In this document: positions 32,958 through 42,985 of the stretch, piece by piece
How positions within the stretch are numbered: the first letter of the stretch is position 1
Layout of the letters: every line of letters starts with the position of its first letter
DNA from: Pseudomonas paraeruginosa PA7
Lineage (GTDB): Bacteria; Pseudomonadota; Gammaproteobacteria; Pseudomonadales; Pseudomonadaceae
Direction: 5' to 3'
Length of the DNA: 64,000 bases
Assembly (NCBI RefSeq): GCF_000017205.1
Contig: NC_009656.1
Location: 5,150,001 to 5,214,000, forward strand
Notes under the pieces: model-generated
What the model was told of the DNA's origin: nothing
What the model saw: the letters and a program-made list of their open reading frames with translations, nothing else
The model's database searches: none
Program-made: the position numbers and the translations under genes

Positions 32958-33766
32958 CAGCGCTCTCCCAGCAGGTCGGCCCGGTAGTCGCGGGCCGGGT
33001 AATGGAACGGAACGGGGCCATCCGGGATTCCCTTGACGAACTGGCGGATACGGGGATCGTCGGTTTCCTTGAGCACGTCCGGGGTCCCGTGGCCAAGCAC
33101 CCGGCCATCGCCGACGATGTAGATGTAGTCGGCGATGCTGGCGGTTTCGGCCAGGTCATGGGAAACCACGATGCTGGTGATGCCCAGGGCATCGTTGAGC
33201 AGGCGGATCAGGCGCACCAGGACGCCCATGGCGATCGGATCCTGCCCCACGAAAGGCTCGTCGTAGAGGAGGATCTGCGGGTCCAGCGCGATCGCCCGGG
33301 CCAGCGCGACGCGGCGCTTCATGCCGCCGGACAGCTCGTCGGGCATCAGCTCCACGGCGCCGCGCAGGCCGACGGCCTGGAGTTTCATCAGGACGATGTC
33401 GCGGATCATTTCCTCCGGCAGCTGGGTATGCACACGCAGCGGAAACGCTACGTTCTCGAACACGTCGAGATCGGTGAACAGCGCGCCGCTCTGGAACAGC
33501 ACGCCGAACTGCTTGCGCATGTCGAACAGGTCGCCGCGCGAGAGTTGCGGCAGGTTCTGACCGTTGACCCAGACTTCCCCTTTCGAGGGACGCAGCTGGG
33601 AGGCGATCAGCCGCAACAGCGTGGTCTTGCCGCAGCCGGACGGACCCATGATGCCGGTCACCTTGCCGCGCGGAATACGCACATCGATGTTGTCGAAAAT
33701 CGCCCGCGATCCGCGCTTGAAGGTCAGGCCCTTCAACTCGACCGCGTAGGCACTATCGGTGCTCAT
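32957..33766 (-). CDS. mlaF: Phospholipid ABC transporter ATPase MlaF
   Basis: The 269-residue ATPase has Walker [15 protein letters not shown], the signature [14 protein letters not shown] and Walker [14 protein letters not shown]. It energises lipid transport by MlaFEDB. It is the first gene of mlaFEDCB on this strand. Confidence 0.96.
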   Translation of the reverse strand: MSTDSAYAVELKGLTFKRGSRAIFDNIDVRIPRGKVTGIMGPSGCGKTTLLRLIASQLRPSKGEVWVNGQNLPQLSRGDLFDMRKQFGVLFQSGALFTDLDVFENVAFPLRVHTQLPEEMIRDIVLMKLQAVGLRGAVELMPDELSGGMKRRVALARAIALDPQILLYDEPFVGQDPIAMGVLVRLIRLLNDALGITSIVVSHDLAETASIADYIYIVGDGRVLGHGTPDVLKETDDPRIRQFVKGIPDGPVPFHYPARDYRADLLGER

Positions 33767-34181
33767 CAGGACTCCTTGCGATGCGACCCGTCCATGCTAG
33801 ACGCTCTGCCCCGTCGCAGAGGCACGCATCCGGGAGGGCCGAATGGGCGCGGACTATAGCACCGCGGCGGGTTGTCGCCCAAGGCCTGGTGCCGTGCCGT
33901 TCAGCTTGAATTCAGCTTGTTCGGAGCGATCTCCAAGCCTTTTAGGACATATCGCACACTTCAGGTTCAGCGCGGACAGAAAAAAATCACACCGTGGTCG
34001 AATATATCGACATTTGCGCAGTCATAGCGCGGAGGGCGGATGACCACGGCGTAACAGCGCGTTACAGCCGCCGCGCCATCGTTCGCGCGCCGCCGACCGG
34101 GTTCGCTGCACGGTTGGTGTAAGCCGGGCACGCTTTCCCGTTATAATCCCGCCTTTCATCCAGGCGCCACATTCGTTGAAC
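33767..34181. promoter_or_regulatory. Divergent control region, mlaF / kdsD
   Basis: These 415 bases contain no gene I can support. They hold a direct repeat TTCAGCTTG at 33900-33908 and 33911-33919 (11-base period), and two more TTCAG units at 33960-33964 and 33966-33970. A perfect TATAAT at 34142-34147 lies 34 bases before kdsD, with no good -35. The segment 33920-34020 is AT-richer than its flanks. Confidence 0.5.
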
Positions 34182-35156
34182 ATGAGCCAGAACCTCGATT
34201 TCATCCATTCCGCCCAGCGCACCATCGGCCTCGAGCGCGACGCGGTAGACAGCCTGCTGGCGCGGATTGGCGACGATTTCGTCAGGGCCTGCGAACTGCT
34301 GCTGGCCGGCAAGGGCCGGGTCGTCGTGGTCGGCATGGGCAAGTCCGGCCACATCGGCAAGAAGATCGCCGCGACCCTGGCCAGCACCGGCACCCCGTCC
34401 TTCTTCGTGCATCCGGCCGAAGCCAGCCATGGCGACATGGGCATGATCACCGAGGACGACGTGGTCCTCGCCCTGTCCAATTCGGGCTCCACCGCGGAAA
34501 TCGTCACCCTGCTGCCGCTGATCAAGCGCCTGGGCATCACCCTGATCAGCATGACCGGCAACCCCGAATCGCCGCTGGCCAAGGCCGCGGAGGTCAACCT
34601 GGACGCCAGCGTCGGCCAGGAAGCCTGCCCGCTGAACCTGGCTCCGACCTCTTCCACCACCGTCTCCCTGGTGCTCGGCGACGCCCTGGCGATTGCCCTG
34701 CTCGAGGCCCGCGGCTTCACCGCCGAGGACTTCGCCTTTTCCCATCCGGGAGGTGCGCTGGGCCGGCGCCTGCTGCTGAAGGTGGAAAACGTCATGCACG
34801 TCGGCGAAGAACTGCCACAGGTATTGCTCGGCACTTCGCTGACCGGCGCGCTGATGGAGATGACCCGCAAGGGCCTGGGCATGACCGTGGTGCTCGACGA
34901 ACACGGCAAGCTCGCCGGCATCTTCACCGATGGCGACCTGCGCCGCGCGCTGGACCGGGGCGTCGACGTGCGCCAGGTCACCATCGACCAGGTGATGACC
35001 GTCCACGGCAAGACCGTCCGCGCCGAGATCCTCGCCGCGGAAGCCCTGAAGATCATGGAAGACAACAAGATCGGCGCACTGGTGGTGGTCGACGCGGACG
35101 ACCGTCCGGTCGGAGCCCTGAACATGCACGACCTGTTGCGCGCAGGAGTGATGTAA
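34182..35156 (+). CDS. kdsD: Arabinose-5-phosphate isomerase KdsD
   Basis: The 324-residue protein has an N-terminal SIS domain (VVVGMGKSGHIGKKIAATLAST, SNSGSTAEI) and two C-terminal CBS domains from about residue 205. It interconverts ribulose 5-phosphate and arabinose 5-phosphate, the precursor of Kdo. I chose the ATG at 34182; a TTG two codons upstream is an alternative. Its stop overlaps kdsC. Confidence 0.95.
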   Translation: MSQNLDFIHSAQRTIGLERDAVDSLLARIGDDFVRACELLLAGKGRVVVVGMGKSGHIGKKIAATLASTGTPSFFVHPAEASHGDMGMITEDDVVLALSNSGSTAEIVTLLPLIKRLGITLISMTGNPESPLAKAAEVNLDASVGQEACPLNLAPTSSTTVSLVLGDALAIALLEARGFTAEDFAFSHPGGALGRRLLLKVENVMHVGEELPQVLLGTSLTGALMEMTRKGLGMTVVLDEHGKLAGIFTDGDLRRALDRGVDVRQVTIDQVMTVHGKTVRAEILAAEALKIMEDNKIGALVVVDADDRPVGALNMHDLLRAGVM

Positions 35157-35695
35157 TGAGCGATACCCACTCGGCCATGGAACTCTCGGCCCGGGCCCGC
35201 CAGGTGCGCCTGGCGATTTTCGACGTCGATGGCGTGCTGACCGACGGCAAGCTGTATTTCCTCGTCGACGGCAGCGAGTTCAAGACCTTCAACACCCTCG
35301 ACGGCCACGGCATCAAGATGCTGATCGCCTCCGGCGTGCGCACCGCCATCATCACCGGCCGCGACACCCCGGTGGTCGAGCGCCGCGCGCGCAACCTGGG
35401 CATCCAGCATCTCTACCAGGGCCGGGAAGACAAGCTCGCGGTGCTCGATGAACTGCTCGGCGAACTCGGGCTAGGCTATGAGCAGGTCGCCTACCTGGGC
35501 GACGACCTGCCCGACCTGCCGGTTATCCGCCGCGTCGGCCTCGGCATGGCGGTGGCCAGCGCCGACCCGTTCGTCCGCCAGCACGCCCACGGAGTCACCG
35601 CGACCCGCGGCGGGGAAGGCGCGGCCCGGGAGTTCTGCGAACTGATCATGCGCGCCCAGGGCACGCTCGAAGCCGCCCAGAGCGCCTACCTGTAG
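35156..35695 (+). CDS. kdsC: 3-deoxy-D-manno-octulosonate 8-phosphate phosphatase
   Basis: The 179-residue HAD phosphatase has the nucleophile motif FDVDGVLTDGKLYF and the later YLGDDLPDLPVI. It is the tetrameric cap-less type that releases Kdo for lipopolysaccharide. It overlaps kdsD by one base (TAATG) and precedes lptC by eight bases. Confidence 0.96.
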   Translation: MSDTHSAMELSARARQVRLAIFDVDGVLTDGKLYFLVDGSEFKTFNTLDGHGIKMLIASGVRTAIITGRDTPVVERRARNLGIQHLYQGREDKLAVLDELLGELGLGYEQVAYLGDDLPDLPVIRRVGLGMAVASADPFVRQHAHGVTATRGGEGAAREFCELIMRAQGTLEAAQSAYL

Positions 35696-35703
35696 AGCCG
35701 ACC

Positions 35704-36276
35704 ATGCCGAAAACACTGCAACAGAAACTGCTGCTCGCCCTGATCGCCCTGCTGTTGATCGTCGCGGGCTATTACTGGAACGTCGGACTTGAACTGTTCA
35801 ACGAACAGCCGGCCCGGCCCGGCCAGGACAACACCATCGACTACTACGCCGAGAAGGCCCACAGCCTGCAATACCAGGAGAACGGCAGCCTCGACTACGA
35901 GATGACGGCGGTGAAGCTGGAACACCAGAAGGCCACCGACATCACCTTCGTCACCACCCCCGATCTGCTGCTGTTCCGCGGCAACGTGCAGCCCTGGCAT
36001 ATCCAGAGCGCCCGCGCCGAAGTCGGGCCAAAGGGCAAGGAAGTCGAACTGATCGACGACGTGCGCGTCGCGCGCACCGATGCCAAGGGCCAGCCAAGCA
36101 TCCTCACCACCACCCGGCTGACCGTATTCCCCGACAAGAATTATGCACAGACCGAGCAAGCCGTTAAAATCGACGCGGCCAATGGAGTGACGACGGCTGT
36201 TGGAATGAAAGCGTATCTGAAAGACAGCCGGATGCACCTGCTGTCCAACGTAAGAGGTCAGCATGAGGTTCGTTAA
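35704..36276 (+). CDS. lptC: LPS export protein LptC
   Basis: The 190-residue bitopic protein has a single N-terminal helix (KLLLALIALLLIVAGYYW) followed by a periplasmic beta-jellyroll. It takes lipopolysaccharide from LptB2FG and passes it to LptH. The stop overlaps the lptH start by 14 bases. Confidence 0.93.
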   Translation: MPKTLQQKLLLALIALLLIVAGYYWNVGLELFNEQPARPGQDNTIDYYAEKAHSLQYQENGSLDYEMTAVKLEHQKATDITFVTTPDLLLFRGNVQPWHIQSARAEVGPKGKEVELIDDVRVARTDAKGQPSILTTTRLTVFPDKNYAQTEQAVKIDAANGVTTAVGMKAYLKDSRMHLLSNVRGQHEVR

Positions 36277-36790
36277 CACCCTCCCCCTTGTATTCGGTCT
36301 GACTGCCGTCCTCGGCAGTTCCCTGGCATGGGCCCTGCCCTCGGATCGCGAGCAACCGATCCGCGTCCAGGCCGACAGCGCCGAACTGGATGACAAGCAA
36401 GGCGTCGCGGTCTACCGCGGCGATGTCGTGGTGACCCAGGGCAGCACCAGGCTGACCGGCAACACCGTGACCCTGAAACGGGACAAGAACGGCGACGTCG
36501 AGGTGGTGACCTCGGTCGGCAGGCCCGCCTACTACGAGCAGAAGCCCGCGCCTGACAAGGACGTGACCAAGGCCTACGGCCTGACCATCCAGTACTTCGT
36601 CACGCAGAACCGGGTCGTGCTGATCGACCAGGCCAAGGTGATCCAGGAAGGCAACACCTTCGAAGGCGAGAAGATCGTCTACGACACCCAGCGCCAGATC
36701 GTCAACGCCGGCCGCGCCACCGGTTCCCAGGTGACCAGTCCGCGCCCGCGCATCGACATGGTCATCCAGCCGAAGAAAAAGGCCCAGTAA
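36263..36790 (+). CDS. lptH: Periplasmic LPS transport bridge protein LptH (LptA)
   Basis: The 175-residue precursor has a signal ending at AWALPSD and the OstA/LptA jellyroll ([29 protein letters not shown], here split by its strands). It polymerises into the periplasmic bridge between LptC and LptD. It ends one base into lptB. Confidence 0.94.
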   Translation: MRFVNTLPLVFGLTAVLGSSLAWALPSDREQPIRVQADSAELDDKQGVAVYRGDVVVTQGSTRLTGNTVTLKRDKNGDVEVVTSVGRPAYYEQKPAPDKDVTKAYGLTIQYFVTQNRVVLIDQAKVIQEGNTFEGEKIVYDTQRQIVNAGRATGSQVTSPRPRIDMVIQPKKKAQ

Positions 36791-37515
36791 TGGCAACGCT
36801 CAAAGCCCAGCACCTGGCCAAAAGCTATAAAGGCCGGCAAGTCGTCCGCGACGTCAGCATGTCCATCGATAGCGGGCAGATCGTCGGCCTCCTCGGCCCG
36901 AACGGTGCCGGCAAGACCACCTGCTTCTACATGATCGTCGGCCTGGTGCAGGCCGACCAGGGCGTGGTCCGCATCGACGAGCAGAACGTCACCCACCTGC
37001 CGATGCACGGGCGGGCGCGCGCCGGTATCGGCTACCTGCCGCAGGAGGCCTCGATCTTCCGCAAGCTGTCGGTGTCCGACAACATCATGGCGATCCTCGA
37101 GACCCGCAGCGACCTCGATCGCAACGGACGCAAGGACGCCCTGGAAGGCTTGCTGCAGGAGTTCCACATCCACCATATCCGCGACAACCTCGGCATGAGC
37201 CTGTCCGGCGGCGAGCGACGCCGGGTGGAAATCGCCCGGGCCCTGGCCAGCGCGCCGAAGTTCATCCTCCTCGACGAACCCTTCGCCGGCGTGGACCCGA
37301 TATCGGTCGGCGACATCAAGCAGATCATCCATCACCTGAAGGCAAAGGGTATCGGCATCCTCATCACCGACCACAACGTCCGCGAGACCCTGGACATCTG
37401 CGAAACGGCGTATATCGTCAATGATGGGCAGTTGATCGCGGAAGGCGATGCCGAGAGCATCCTCGCCAACGACCTGGTCAAGGAAGTCTACCTGGGGCAC
37501 GAGTTCCGCCTCTGA
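36790..37515 (+). CDS. lptB: LPS export ABC transporter ATPase LptB
   Basis: The 241-residue ATPase has Walker [15 protein letters not shown], the signature [15 protein letters not shown] and Walker [14 protein letters not shown]. It powers extraction of lipopolysaccharide by LptFG. It is the last gene of the kdsD-kdsC-lptC-lptH-lptB group before rpoN. Confidence 0.97.
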   Translation: MATLKAQHLAKSYKGRQVVRDVSMSIDSGQIVGLLGPNGAGKTTCFYMIVGLVQADQGVVRIDEQNVTHLPMHGRARAGIGYLPQEASIFRKLSVSDNIMAILETRSDLDRNGRKDALEGLLQEFHIHHIRDNLGMSLSGGERRRVEIARALASAPKFILLDEPFAGVDPISVGDIKQIIHHLKAKGIGILITDHNVRETLDICETAYIVNDGQLIAEGDAESILANDLVKEVYLGHEFRL

Positions 37516-37647
37516 AGAAATCTCCTACCGTGCCCTCCGGCCCTGCCGGAGCGGTTTCGCACGTCCCCGGTTTTTACGGGCAGAGGTGTCGCCACGGGCG
37601 GATGATTTATTCGGAGCAACCCTAGGCAAAGTACGAAAATTCAGGCA

Positions 37648-37653
37648 TATAAT
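37648..37653 (+). promoter_or_regulatory. Candidate -10 element upstream of rpoN
   Basis: TATAAT 88 bases before the rpoN start, in a locally AT-rich patch of the 226-base lptB-rpoN gap. No good -35 is present. Confidence 0.35.
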
Positions 37654-37741
37654 TTGCTTCCTGGCGGTGCCGCCACCTCGGCACCCGTAGTAGTGGATGG
37701 TGCCATCCGGTACCAGCGAATAAGGTACTAAGCCCTCAGCC

Positions 37742-39235
37742 ATGAAACCATCGCTAGTCCTCAAGATGGGCCAGCAGCTGACGATGACGCCTCAGCTGCA
37801 ACAGGCCATACGCCTCCTCCAGCTCTCCACCCTGGACCTCCAGCAGGAAATCCAGGAAGCGCTGGAATCCAATCCCATGCTCGAACGCCAGGAAGACGGC
37901 GACGATTTCGACGGCAGCGACCCGCTCGCCGATGGCGCCGAACAGGCAACCAGCGCGCCGCAGGAGAGCGCCCTCCAGGAAAGCACCACACCCAGCGTAG
38001 AAAGCCTCGACGACGACCAGTGGAGCGAGCGCATCCCCAGCGAACTGCCGGTGGATACCGCCTGGGAGGACATCTACCAGACCAGCGCCAGCAGCCTGCC
38101 CAGCAGCGACGACGACGAATGGGACTTCACCGCGCGCACCAGCAACGGCGAGAGCCTGCACAGCCACCTGCTCTGGCAGGTGAACCTGGCGCCGATGTCG
38201 GACACCGACCGCATGATCGCGGTGACCATCATCGACAGCATCAACAATGACGGCTATCTGGAGGAGTCCCTCGAGGAGATCCTCGCCGCCCTCGATCCGG
38301 AGCTGGACGTCGAGCTCGACGAAGTCGAAGTCGTGCTGCGCCGCATCCAGCAGCTGGAGCCCGCCGGCATCGGCGCTCGCAACCTGCGCGAGTGCCTGTT
38401 GCTGCAACTGCGCCAGCTGCCACCCGCCACGCCCTGGCTGGACGAAGCCCTGCGCCTGGTTTCCGACTACCTCGACCTGCTCGGCGGCCGCGACTACGGC
38501 CAGTTGATGCGGCGCATGAAGCTCAAGGAAGACGAGTTGCGCCTGGTCATCGAGCTGATCCAGTGCCTGCATCCACGGCCCGGCTCGCAGATCGAGTCGA
38601 GCGAGGCCGAATACATCGTCCCGGACGTCATCGTGCGCAAGGACAACGAGCGCTGGCTGGTGGAACTGAACCAGGAGGCGATGCCACGCCTGCGTGTCAA
38701 CGCCACCTATGCCGGCATGGTCCGCCGTGCCGACAGCAGTGCCGACAATACCTTCATGCGCAACCAGTTGCAGGAAGCGCGCTGGTTCATCAAGAGCCTG
38801 CAGAGCCGCAACGAGACGCTGATGAAGGTGGCGACGCAGATCGTCGAACACCAGCGTGGCTTCCTCGACTACGGCGAGGAAGCCATGAAGCCGCTGGTCC
38901 TGCACGACATCGCCGAAGCGGTGGGTATGCACGAGTCGACCATTTCGCGGGTCACCACGCAGAAATATATGCATACGCCGCGCGGTATTTTCGAGCTGAA
39001 ATATTTCTTTTCAAGTCACGTCAGTACCGCCGAAGGCGGGGAATGCTCGTCCACCGCGATCCGCGCGATCATCAAGAAACTGGTGGCCGCGGAAAATGCG
39101 AAAAAGCCATTGAGCGACAGCAAGATCGCTGGTTTACTGGAGGCACAGGGCATTCAAGTGGCTCGCCGCACCGTCGCCAAGTACCGCGAATCCCTGGGCA
39201 TAGCCCCTTCGAGCGAGCGCAAGCGACTGGTGTGA
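37742..39235 (+). CDS. rpoN: RNA polymerase sigma-54 factor
   Basis: The 497-residue protein begins with the Gln/Leu-rich activator region ([19 protein letters not shown]), followed by an acidic linker (about 50-120). It ends with the core- and DNA-binding parts, including the RpoN box [10 protein letters not shown]. It directs transcription of nitrogen, motility and many other genes with an enhancer-binding ATPase. The following hpf, ptsN, rapZ and ptsO form the conserved rpoN cluster. Confidence 0.98.
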   Translation: MKPSLVLKMGQQLTMTPQLQQAIRLLQLSTLDLQQEIQEALESNPMLERQEDGDDFDGSDPLADGAEQATSAPQESALQESTTPSVESLDDDQWSERIPSELPVDTAWEDIYQTSASSLPSSDDDEWDFTARTSNGESLHSHLLWQVNLAPMSDTDRMIAVTIIDSINNDGYLEESLEEILAALDPELDVELDEVEVVLRRIQQLEPAGIGARNLRECLLLQLRQLPPATPWLDEALRLVSDYLDLLGGRDYGQLMRRMKLKEDELRLVIELIQCLHPRPGSQIESSEAEYIVPDVIVRKDNERWLVELNQEAMPRLRVNATYAGMVRRADSSADNTFMRNQLQEARWFIKSLQSRNETLMKVATQIVEHQRGFLDYGEEAMKPLVLHDIAEAVGMHESTISRVTTQKYMHTPRGIFELKYFFSSHVSTAEGGECSSTAIRAIIKKLVAAENAKKPLSDSKIAGLLEAQGIQVARRTVAKYRESLGIAPSSERKRLV

Positions 39236-39312
39236 CGTTGATCCACGCCAAGGTGTTCCGGAGGCAGGTTGCTAACCTGCCACTTACACACGGGCAACAA
39301 GGAGAACGCGGT

Positions 39313-39621
39313 ATGCAAGTCAACATCAGTGGCCATCAACTGGATGTGACCGACGCCCTGCGCGACTATGTCGGCGAGAAACTGAGCCGTCTGGAGCGCC
39401 ATTTCGACAAGATCACCAATGTGCAGGTGATCATGGAGGTCGAGAAACTGAAGCAGAAGATCGAAGCCACCCTGCGCGTCGCCGGTGGCGAGATCGTGGC
39501 CAATGCGGAACATGAGGACATGTACGCGGCCATCGACCTGCTGATCGACAAACTCGACCGTCAACTGATCAAACACAAAGAGAAGTACCTCGAACGGCAG
39601 CAAGGCGTAGGCGCCCGCTGA
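39313..39621 (+). CDS. hpf: Ribosome hibernation-promoting factor
   Basis: The 102-residue protein has QVNISGHQLDVTDALRDYVG and the RVAGGEIVANAEHEDMYAAI block of short HPF. It binds the 30S decoding centre and promotes 100S dimers in resting cells. The ATG at 39313 follows AAGGAGAA. The in-frame upstream extension covers rpoN in another frame and is not used. Confidence 0.95.
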   Translation: MQVNISGHQLDVTDALRDYVGEKLSRLERHFDKITNVQVIMEVEKLKQKIEATLRVAGGEIVANAEHEDMYAAIDLLIDKLDRQLIKHKEKYLERQQGVGAR

Positions 39622-39634
39622 TCTCCCCTCCCCT

Positions 39635-40099
39635 ATGATCCGACTTGAGCAAATCCTGACCCCCGGCCGTTCCCTCGTGAACGTGCCGGGTGGCAGCAAG
39701 AAACGCGTCCTCGAACAAATCGCCAACCTGGTAGCCAGGGAGCTGCCGGAATTCGACGCCCAGGACATCTTCGAAAACCTGGTGGCCCGGGAAAAGCTCG
39801 GCTCCACCGGCTTCGGCAATGGCATCGCCATTCCACACTGCCGCCTGGCCGGCTGCCAGAGCCCGATCAGCGCCGTGCTGCATCTGGATGCCCCGGTGGA
39901 CTTCGACGCGCTGGACGGTGCGCCGGTCGACCTGGTCTTCGTCCTCCTGGTACCGGAGGCCGCGACCGAAGAACACCTCGAACTGCTCCGGCAGATCGCC
40001 GCCATGCTCGACCGTGCCGACGTACGCGAGCGCCTGCGCAGCGCTCCCAGTGCCGAAGCGCTTTATCAGATCGTGGTAGACGTACAGAACGGGCAATGA
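39635..40099 (+). CDS. ptsN: Nitrogen PTS regulatory enzyme IIA-Ntr
   Basis: The 154-residue protein has the phosphorylation site His68 in [13 protein letters not shown]. It is the output component of the PTS-Ntr, phosphorylated via PtsO, and influences potassium, nitrogen and envelope functions. It is 13 bases after hpf. Confidence 0.96.
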   Translation: MIRLEQILTPGRSLVNVPGGSKKRVLEQIANLVARELPEFDAQDIFENLVAREKLGSTGFGNGIAIPHCRLAGCQSPISAVLHLDAPVDFDALDGAPVDLVFVLLVPEAATEEHLELLRQIAAMLDRADVRERLRSAPSAEALYQIVVDVQNGQ

Positions 40100-40100
40100 C

Positions 40101-40961
40101 ATGCGCCTGATCATCGTCAGTGGCCGCTCGGGGTCGGGCAAGAGCACCGCCCTGAACGTCCTCGAAGACAACGGCTTCTATTGCATCGACAACCTGCCCG
40201 CCAGCCTGCTTCCCGACCTGGCGCAACGCGCGCTGCTGCACACCGAGCTGCTGCACCCGCAGGTCGCGGTATCGATCGACGCACGCAACCTGCCCAGCCA
40301 GTTGCAACGCTTCCCCGAGCTGCTGCAGGAAGTGCGCGACAACCATATCAACTGCGACGTGCTGTACCTCGACGCCGACGACGAAACGCTGCTCAAGCGT
40401 TTCTCGGAAACCCGTCGACGCCACCCCCTGACCACCGATACCCGTTCGCTGGCCGAAGCCATCGGCGACGAGAGCCAGTTGCTCGGACCGATCGCCGACC
40501 TCGCCGACCTGAAGCTGGACACCACCAGCCTCAACCTCTACCAGCTGCGCGACACCATCAAGCTGCGCCTGCTGAACAAGCCGGAGCCGGGAACAGCGTT
40601 CCTCGTCGAGTCCTTCGGCTTCAAGCGCGGCATGCCGGTCGACGCCGACCTGGTGTTCGACGTGCGCTGCCTGCCGAACCCCTACTGGAAGCCCGAGCTG
40701 CGCGACCATTCGGGGCTGGAGCCGGAAGTCAGGGAGTACCTGGCCGCCCAGCCGGACGTCGAGGAGATGTACCAGGATATCGTCGGCTACCTGAACAAAT
40801 GGCTGCCGCGCTTCGCCGCCAGTAACCGCTCATATGTGACAGTTGCGATCGGCTGTACCGGCGGCCACCATCGCTCGGTCTACCTCGCCGAACGGATTGG
40901 CGCTGCACTCAGGGAATCCCTGAAGAACGTGCAGATCCGCCACCGCGATCTCAACAGCTAG
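40101..40961 (+). CDS. rapZ: RNase adaptor protein RapZ (YvcJ family)
   Basis: The 286-residue protein has Walker [18 protein letters not shown] near residue 7 and the conserved C-terminal [14 protein letters not shown] that binds regulatory ligands. In E. coli RapZ guides RNase E to the GlmZ small RNA and senses glucosamine 6-phosphate. It starts two bases after ptsN. Confidence 0.95.
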   Translation: MRLIIVSGRSGSGKSTALNVLEDNGFYCIDNLPASLLPDLAQRALLHTELLHPQVAVSIDARNLPSQLQRFPELLQEVRDNHINCDVLYLDADDETLLKRFSETRRRHPLTTDTRSLAEAIGDESQLLGPIADLADLKLDTTSLNLYQLRDTIKLRLLNKPEPGTAFLVESFGFKRGMPVDADLVFDVRCLPNPYWKPELRDHSGLEPEVREYLAAQPDVEEMYQDIVGYLNKWLPRFAASNRSYVTVAIGCTGGHHRSVYLAERIGAALRESLKNVQIRHRDLNS

Positions 40962-40990
40962 CCCATAACAAGAAGGACAGACTCCCCACG

Positions 40991-41263
40991 ATGCCCGCCC
41001 TAGAGATCACCATCATCAACAAGCTCGGCCTGCATGCCCGCGCCGCGGCCAAGTTCGTCGGCGTCGCGGGACGCTATCCCTGCCAGGTCCGCGTCGGCCG
41101 CCAGGCGGACAGCTGTGTCGACGGCAAGAGCATCATGGCCGTGATGATGCTGGCCGCCGGCAAGGGCACCAGCCTGCACCTGCATACCGAGGGTGAGCAG
41201 GAGGACGAAGCGCTGAACGCACTGGTCGAACTGATCAACAACAGGTTTGACGAGGGCGAGTGA
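40991..41263 (+). CDS. ptsO: Nitrogen PTS phosphocarrier protein NPr
   Basis: The 90-residue HPr-like protein has the active-site His15 in NKLGLHARAAAKF and the regulatory-serine region DGKSIMAVMMLAAGKG. It relays phosphate from PtsP to PtsN. It is intact at normal length, although the prophage begins within 30 bases of its stop codon. Confidence 0.96.
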   Translation: MPALEITIINKLGLHARAAAKFVGVAGRYPCQVRVGRQADSCVDGKSIMAVMMLAAGKGTSLHLHTEGEQEDEALNALVELINNRFDEGE

Positions 41264-41293
41264 ACGCCCTCACCTTCCGTCCTTAAAGCCGCT

Positions 41294-42409
41294 TCACACC
41301 TGGGCTACAGCCTGACCCTGTGCGTCCACACCAGATTCGCATTCCTTTTCAGCGTCCACGAAACGTCCACACCCCTGAGCCAATGGGTTCAGGTTGACGA
41401 CTTCGGCCAAGTGTCCGGGGCTGAAATGTGCATAGCGCATCGTCATCTGGAGAGTCGCGTGGCCCAGCACGCGCTGCAGGGTCAGGATGTCACCACCGTT
41501 CATCATGTAATGACTTGCGAAGGTATGGCGCAGCACATGGGTCAGTTGCCCTTTCGGCAGTTGCAGATCCAGTTCGGCCACCGCCAGCTCGAACGCCTTG
41601 TAAGTCGCCGAGTAGGACGATCTCCAGGGGAGCGCCCCCTCAAGCGACTTCTGCAGCTCGGCAGAAATCGGCACTGCGCGGTTTCTTGCCGACTTCGTGC
41701 GGACGAAGTGGATTCGACCATCCCGCACCTGCAGAGGTGTCAGATTCATTGCTTCGGACCACCTGGCACCAGTGGCTAAGCAGACCCGGGCAACCATGCC
41801 AACCGTGGACGGGTGTTGATCCAGCTTGGCCAGCAAAAGCGGGATCTGTTCCCGACTCAGGTAGCCCATTTCCGTCTCGTCCTGCTTGAGCGCTCGAACC
41901 TTCGCCAACGGGTTCTCACCTGTCCACTTCTCCAGACGCTCCAGCTCATTGAACATGGCCCGCAGGTGCACCAGTTCGTGGTTCAACGTCTTGGCACCTA
42001 CAGGCTTGGCCGCCTGCCCTTTCTTCTTGCCTGACCCAGTTTTGAGCCGCCCCCACTTCCCTGCAATCCGGGCAGCACGGTAGTCGGCAAACATCTCGGC
42101 GGTGAAGGTGCAAACCATGGGGTCGCCGATCCGCGCCACAGTGGTCAGCATTTCCCGGCGTCGCTTGTCGCCTTGCTTTAAGGTGTTGCCGTGCATGGTG
42201 AACCACAGCCCCACCAGTTCACTCAGGCGGCGTTCGTCGCGTTTCGGCTTCTTCTCAAACTCGCCCTTGGAGCCGTCGCCCATGATTCGACGCTCCAGGT
42301 GCATGGCTTCGTTCTTTGACTTCACCTTGCGACGAATTCGTGGACCGTCACGACCATCCGGACGGCAGTCCACCAGCCATTCCCCATTATCCAGCTTCTT
42401 GATCGACAC
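41294..42409 (-). CDS. int: Phage tyrosine integrase
   Basis: The 371-residue recombinase has an N-terminal arm-binding segment, a core-binding domain (about 60-165) and a catalytic domain with Arg216, His291, Arg294, His317 and nucleophile Tyr326 (in TMRYAHFSP). It joins attP and attB. The catalytic set is complete, so the enzyme should be active. It lies at the extreme left end next to ptsO and reads towards the host junction, the usual P2-family arrangement. Confidence 0.95.
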   Translation of the reverse strand: MSIKKLDNGEWLVDCRPDGRDGPRIRRKVKSKNEAMHLERRIMGDGSKGEFEKKPKRDERRLSELVGLWFTMHGNTLKQGDKRRREMLTTVARIGDPMVCTFTAEMFADYRAARIAGKWGRLKTGSGKKKGQAAKPVGAKTLNHELVHLRAMFNELERLEKWTGENPLAKVRALKQDETEMGYLSREQIPLLLAKLDQHPSTVGMVARVCLATGARWSEAMNLTPLQVRDGRIHFVRTKSARNRAVPISAELQKSLEGALPWRSSYSATYKAFELAVAELDLQLPKGQLTHVLRHTFASHYMMNGGDILTLQRVLGHATLQMTMRYAHFSPGHLAEVVNLNPLAQGCGRFVDAEKECESGVDAQGQAVAQV

Positions 42410-42413
42410 AACG

Positions 42414-42650
42414 CTATTCCGGGGCTACCTGCCCGCACTCAGGGGCCGTTTCTCCGATCATCAGCCAGAGCGTGTACTTCTTGAAACGCTCGTGACCCAA
42501 GACCTTGGTAAGCGCGCCATACCCCATTTCGAAGGAGGCCCCTTCGTATTTCTTCACCGTGCTGATGCTGATCCCTGTCAGCGCAGCAAATTCAACCTGT
42601 GTCACCCGCTCTTGTGCCCGCATTGCTTTCAGCTTCGTGGCGAAGTCCAT
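42414..42650 (-). CDS. Phage repressor (small helix-turn-helix protein)
   Basis: The 78-residue protein has a helix-turn-helix in [19 protein letters not shown] and a short C-terminal part ([19 protein letters not shown]). I chose the ATG at 42650 because AGGGG lies upstream; an ATG six codons earlier is possible. It lies between the integrase and the divergent Cox-like gene, facing an operator region, which is the position of the immunity repressor in P2/HP1-type phages. It is shorter than most such repressors. Confidence 0.8.
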   Translation of the reverse strand: MDFATKLKAMRAQERVTQVEFAALTGISISTVKKYEGASFEMGYGALTKVLGHERFKKYTLWLMIGETAPECGQVAPE

Positions 42651-42672
42651 TCCTACCCCTCTTGACATGGAT

Positions 42673-42706
42673 CCTATATAGGGACCAGGATACGTCCCTA
42701 TATAGG
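42673..42706. promoter_or_regulatory. Paired palindromic operators of the lysogeny switch
   Basis: The palindrome CCTATATAGG occurs twice, at 42673-42682 and 42697-42706, with centres 24 bases apart. The two copies extend into a perfect 13-base inverted repeat (CCTATATAGGGAC and GTCCCTATATAGG). They lie in the gap between the divergent repressor and Cox-like genes and overlap the AT-rich promoter sequences there. They are the likely binding sites for one or both regulators. Confidence 0.75.
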
Positions 42707-42744
42707 TACTTTGATCCCCAATAAACGCCAAAGAGGTTATCAGA

Positions 42745-42975
42745 ATGAAGATCACCATCGACACGCCATATGTGACCGTCGCTGAGTTTGTCCGCCGTTC
42801 CGGGCAGTCCACCAGCGCCGTTGAGCGCGAAATCAAACGCGGCAACTACATCATCCGGCCAAAGGAAGCAGGTTCGAAATCGGCCGTCCTCATCAACATG
42901 GTGCATATGGCCATGGAGGCAGCAGAACAGGCTCAACGGGTGCGTGGTGAGAATAGTCAGGCCGGTAAGCAGTAA
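42745..42975 (+). CDS. cox: Cox-like regulator/excisionase
   Basis: The 76-residue protein has a winged-helix-type N-terminus (YVTVAEFVRRSGQSTSAVEREIKRG) like Cox of P2 and HP1, and an Ala/Glu-rich C-terminus. Cox proteins repress the lysogenic promoter and direct excision by the integrase. AGAGG precedes the ATG. It is the first rightward early gene, opposite the repressor. Confidence 0.8.
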   Translation: MKITIDTPYVTVAEFVRRSGQSTSAVEREIKRGNYIIRPKEAGSKSAVLINMVHMAMEAAEQAQRVRGENSQAGKQ

Positions 42976-42985
42976 GGGGCCGGCA

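Noticed and set aside
41264..41293. tRNA or tmRNA attachment site at the prophage edge
   Set aside because: No tRNA- or tmRNA-like sequence is present next to ptsO; the att core cannot be defined from one end.
42788..42985. Upstream extension of the primase frame
   Set aside because: It overlaps the Cox-like gene in another frame, is Ser/Arg/Pro-rich, and a good ribosome site precedes the ATG at 42986.
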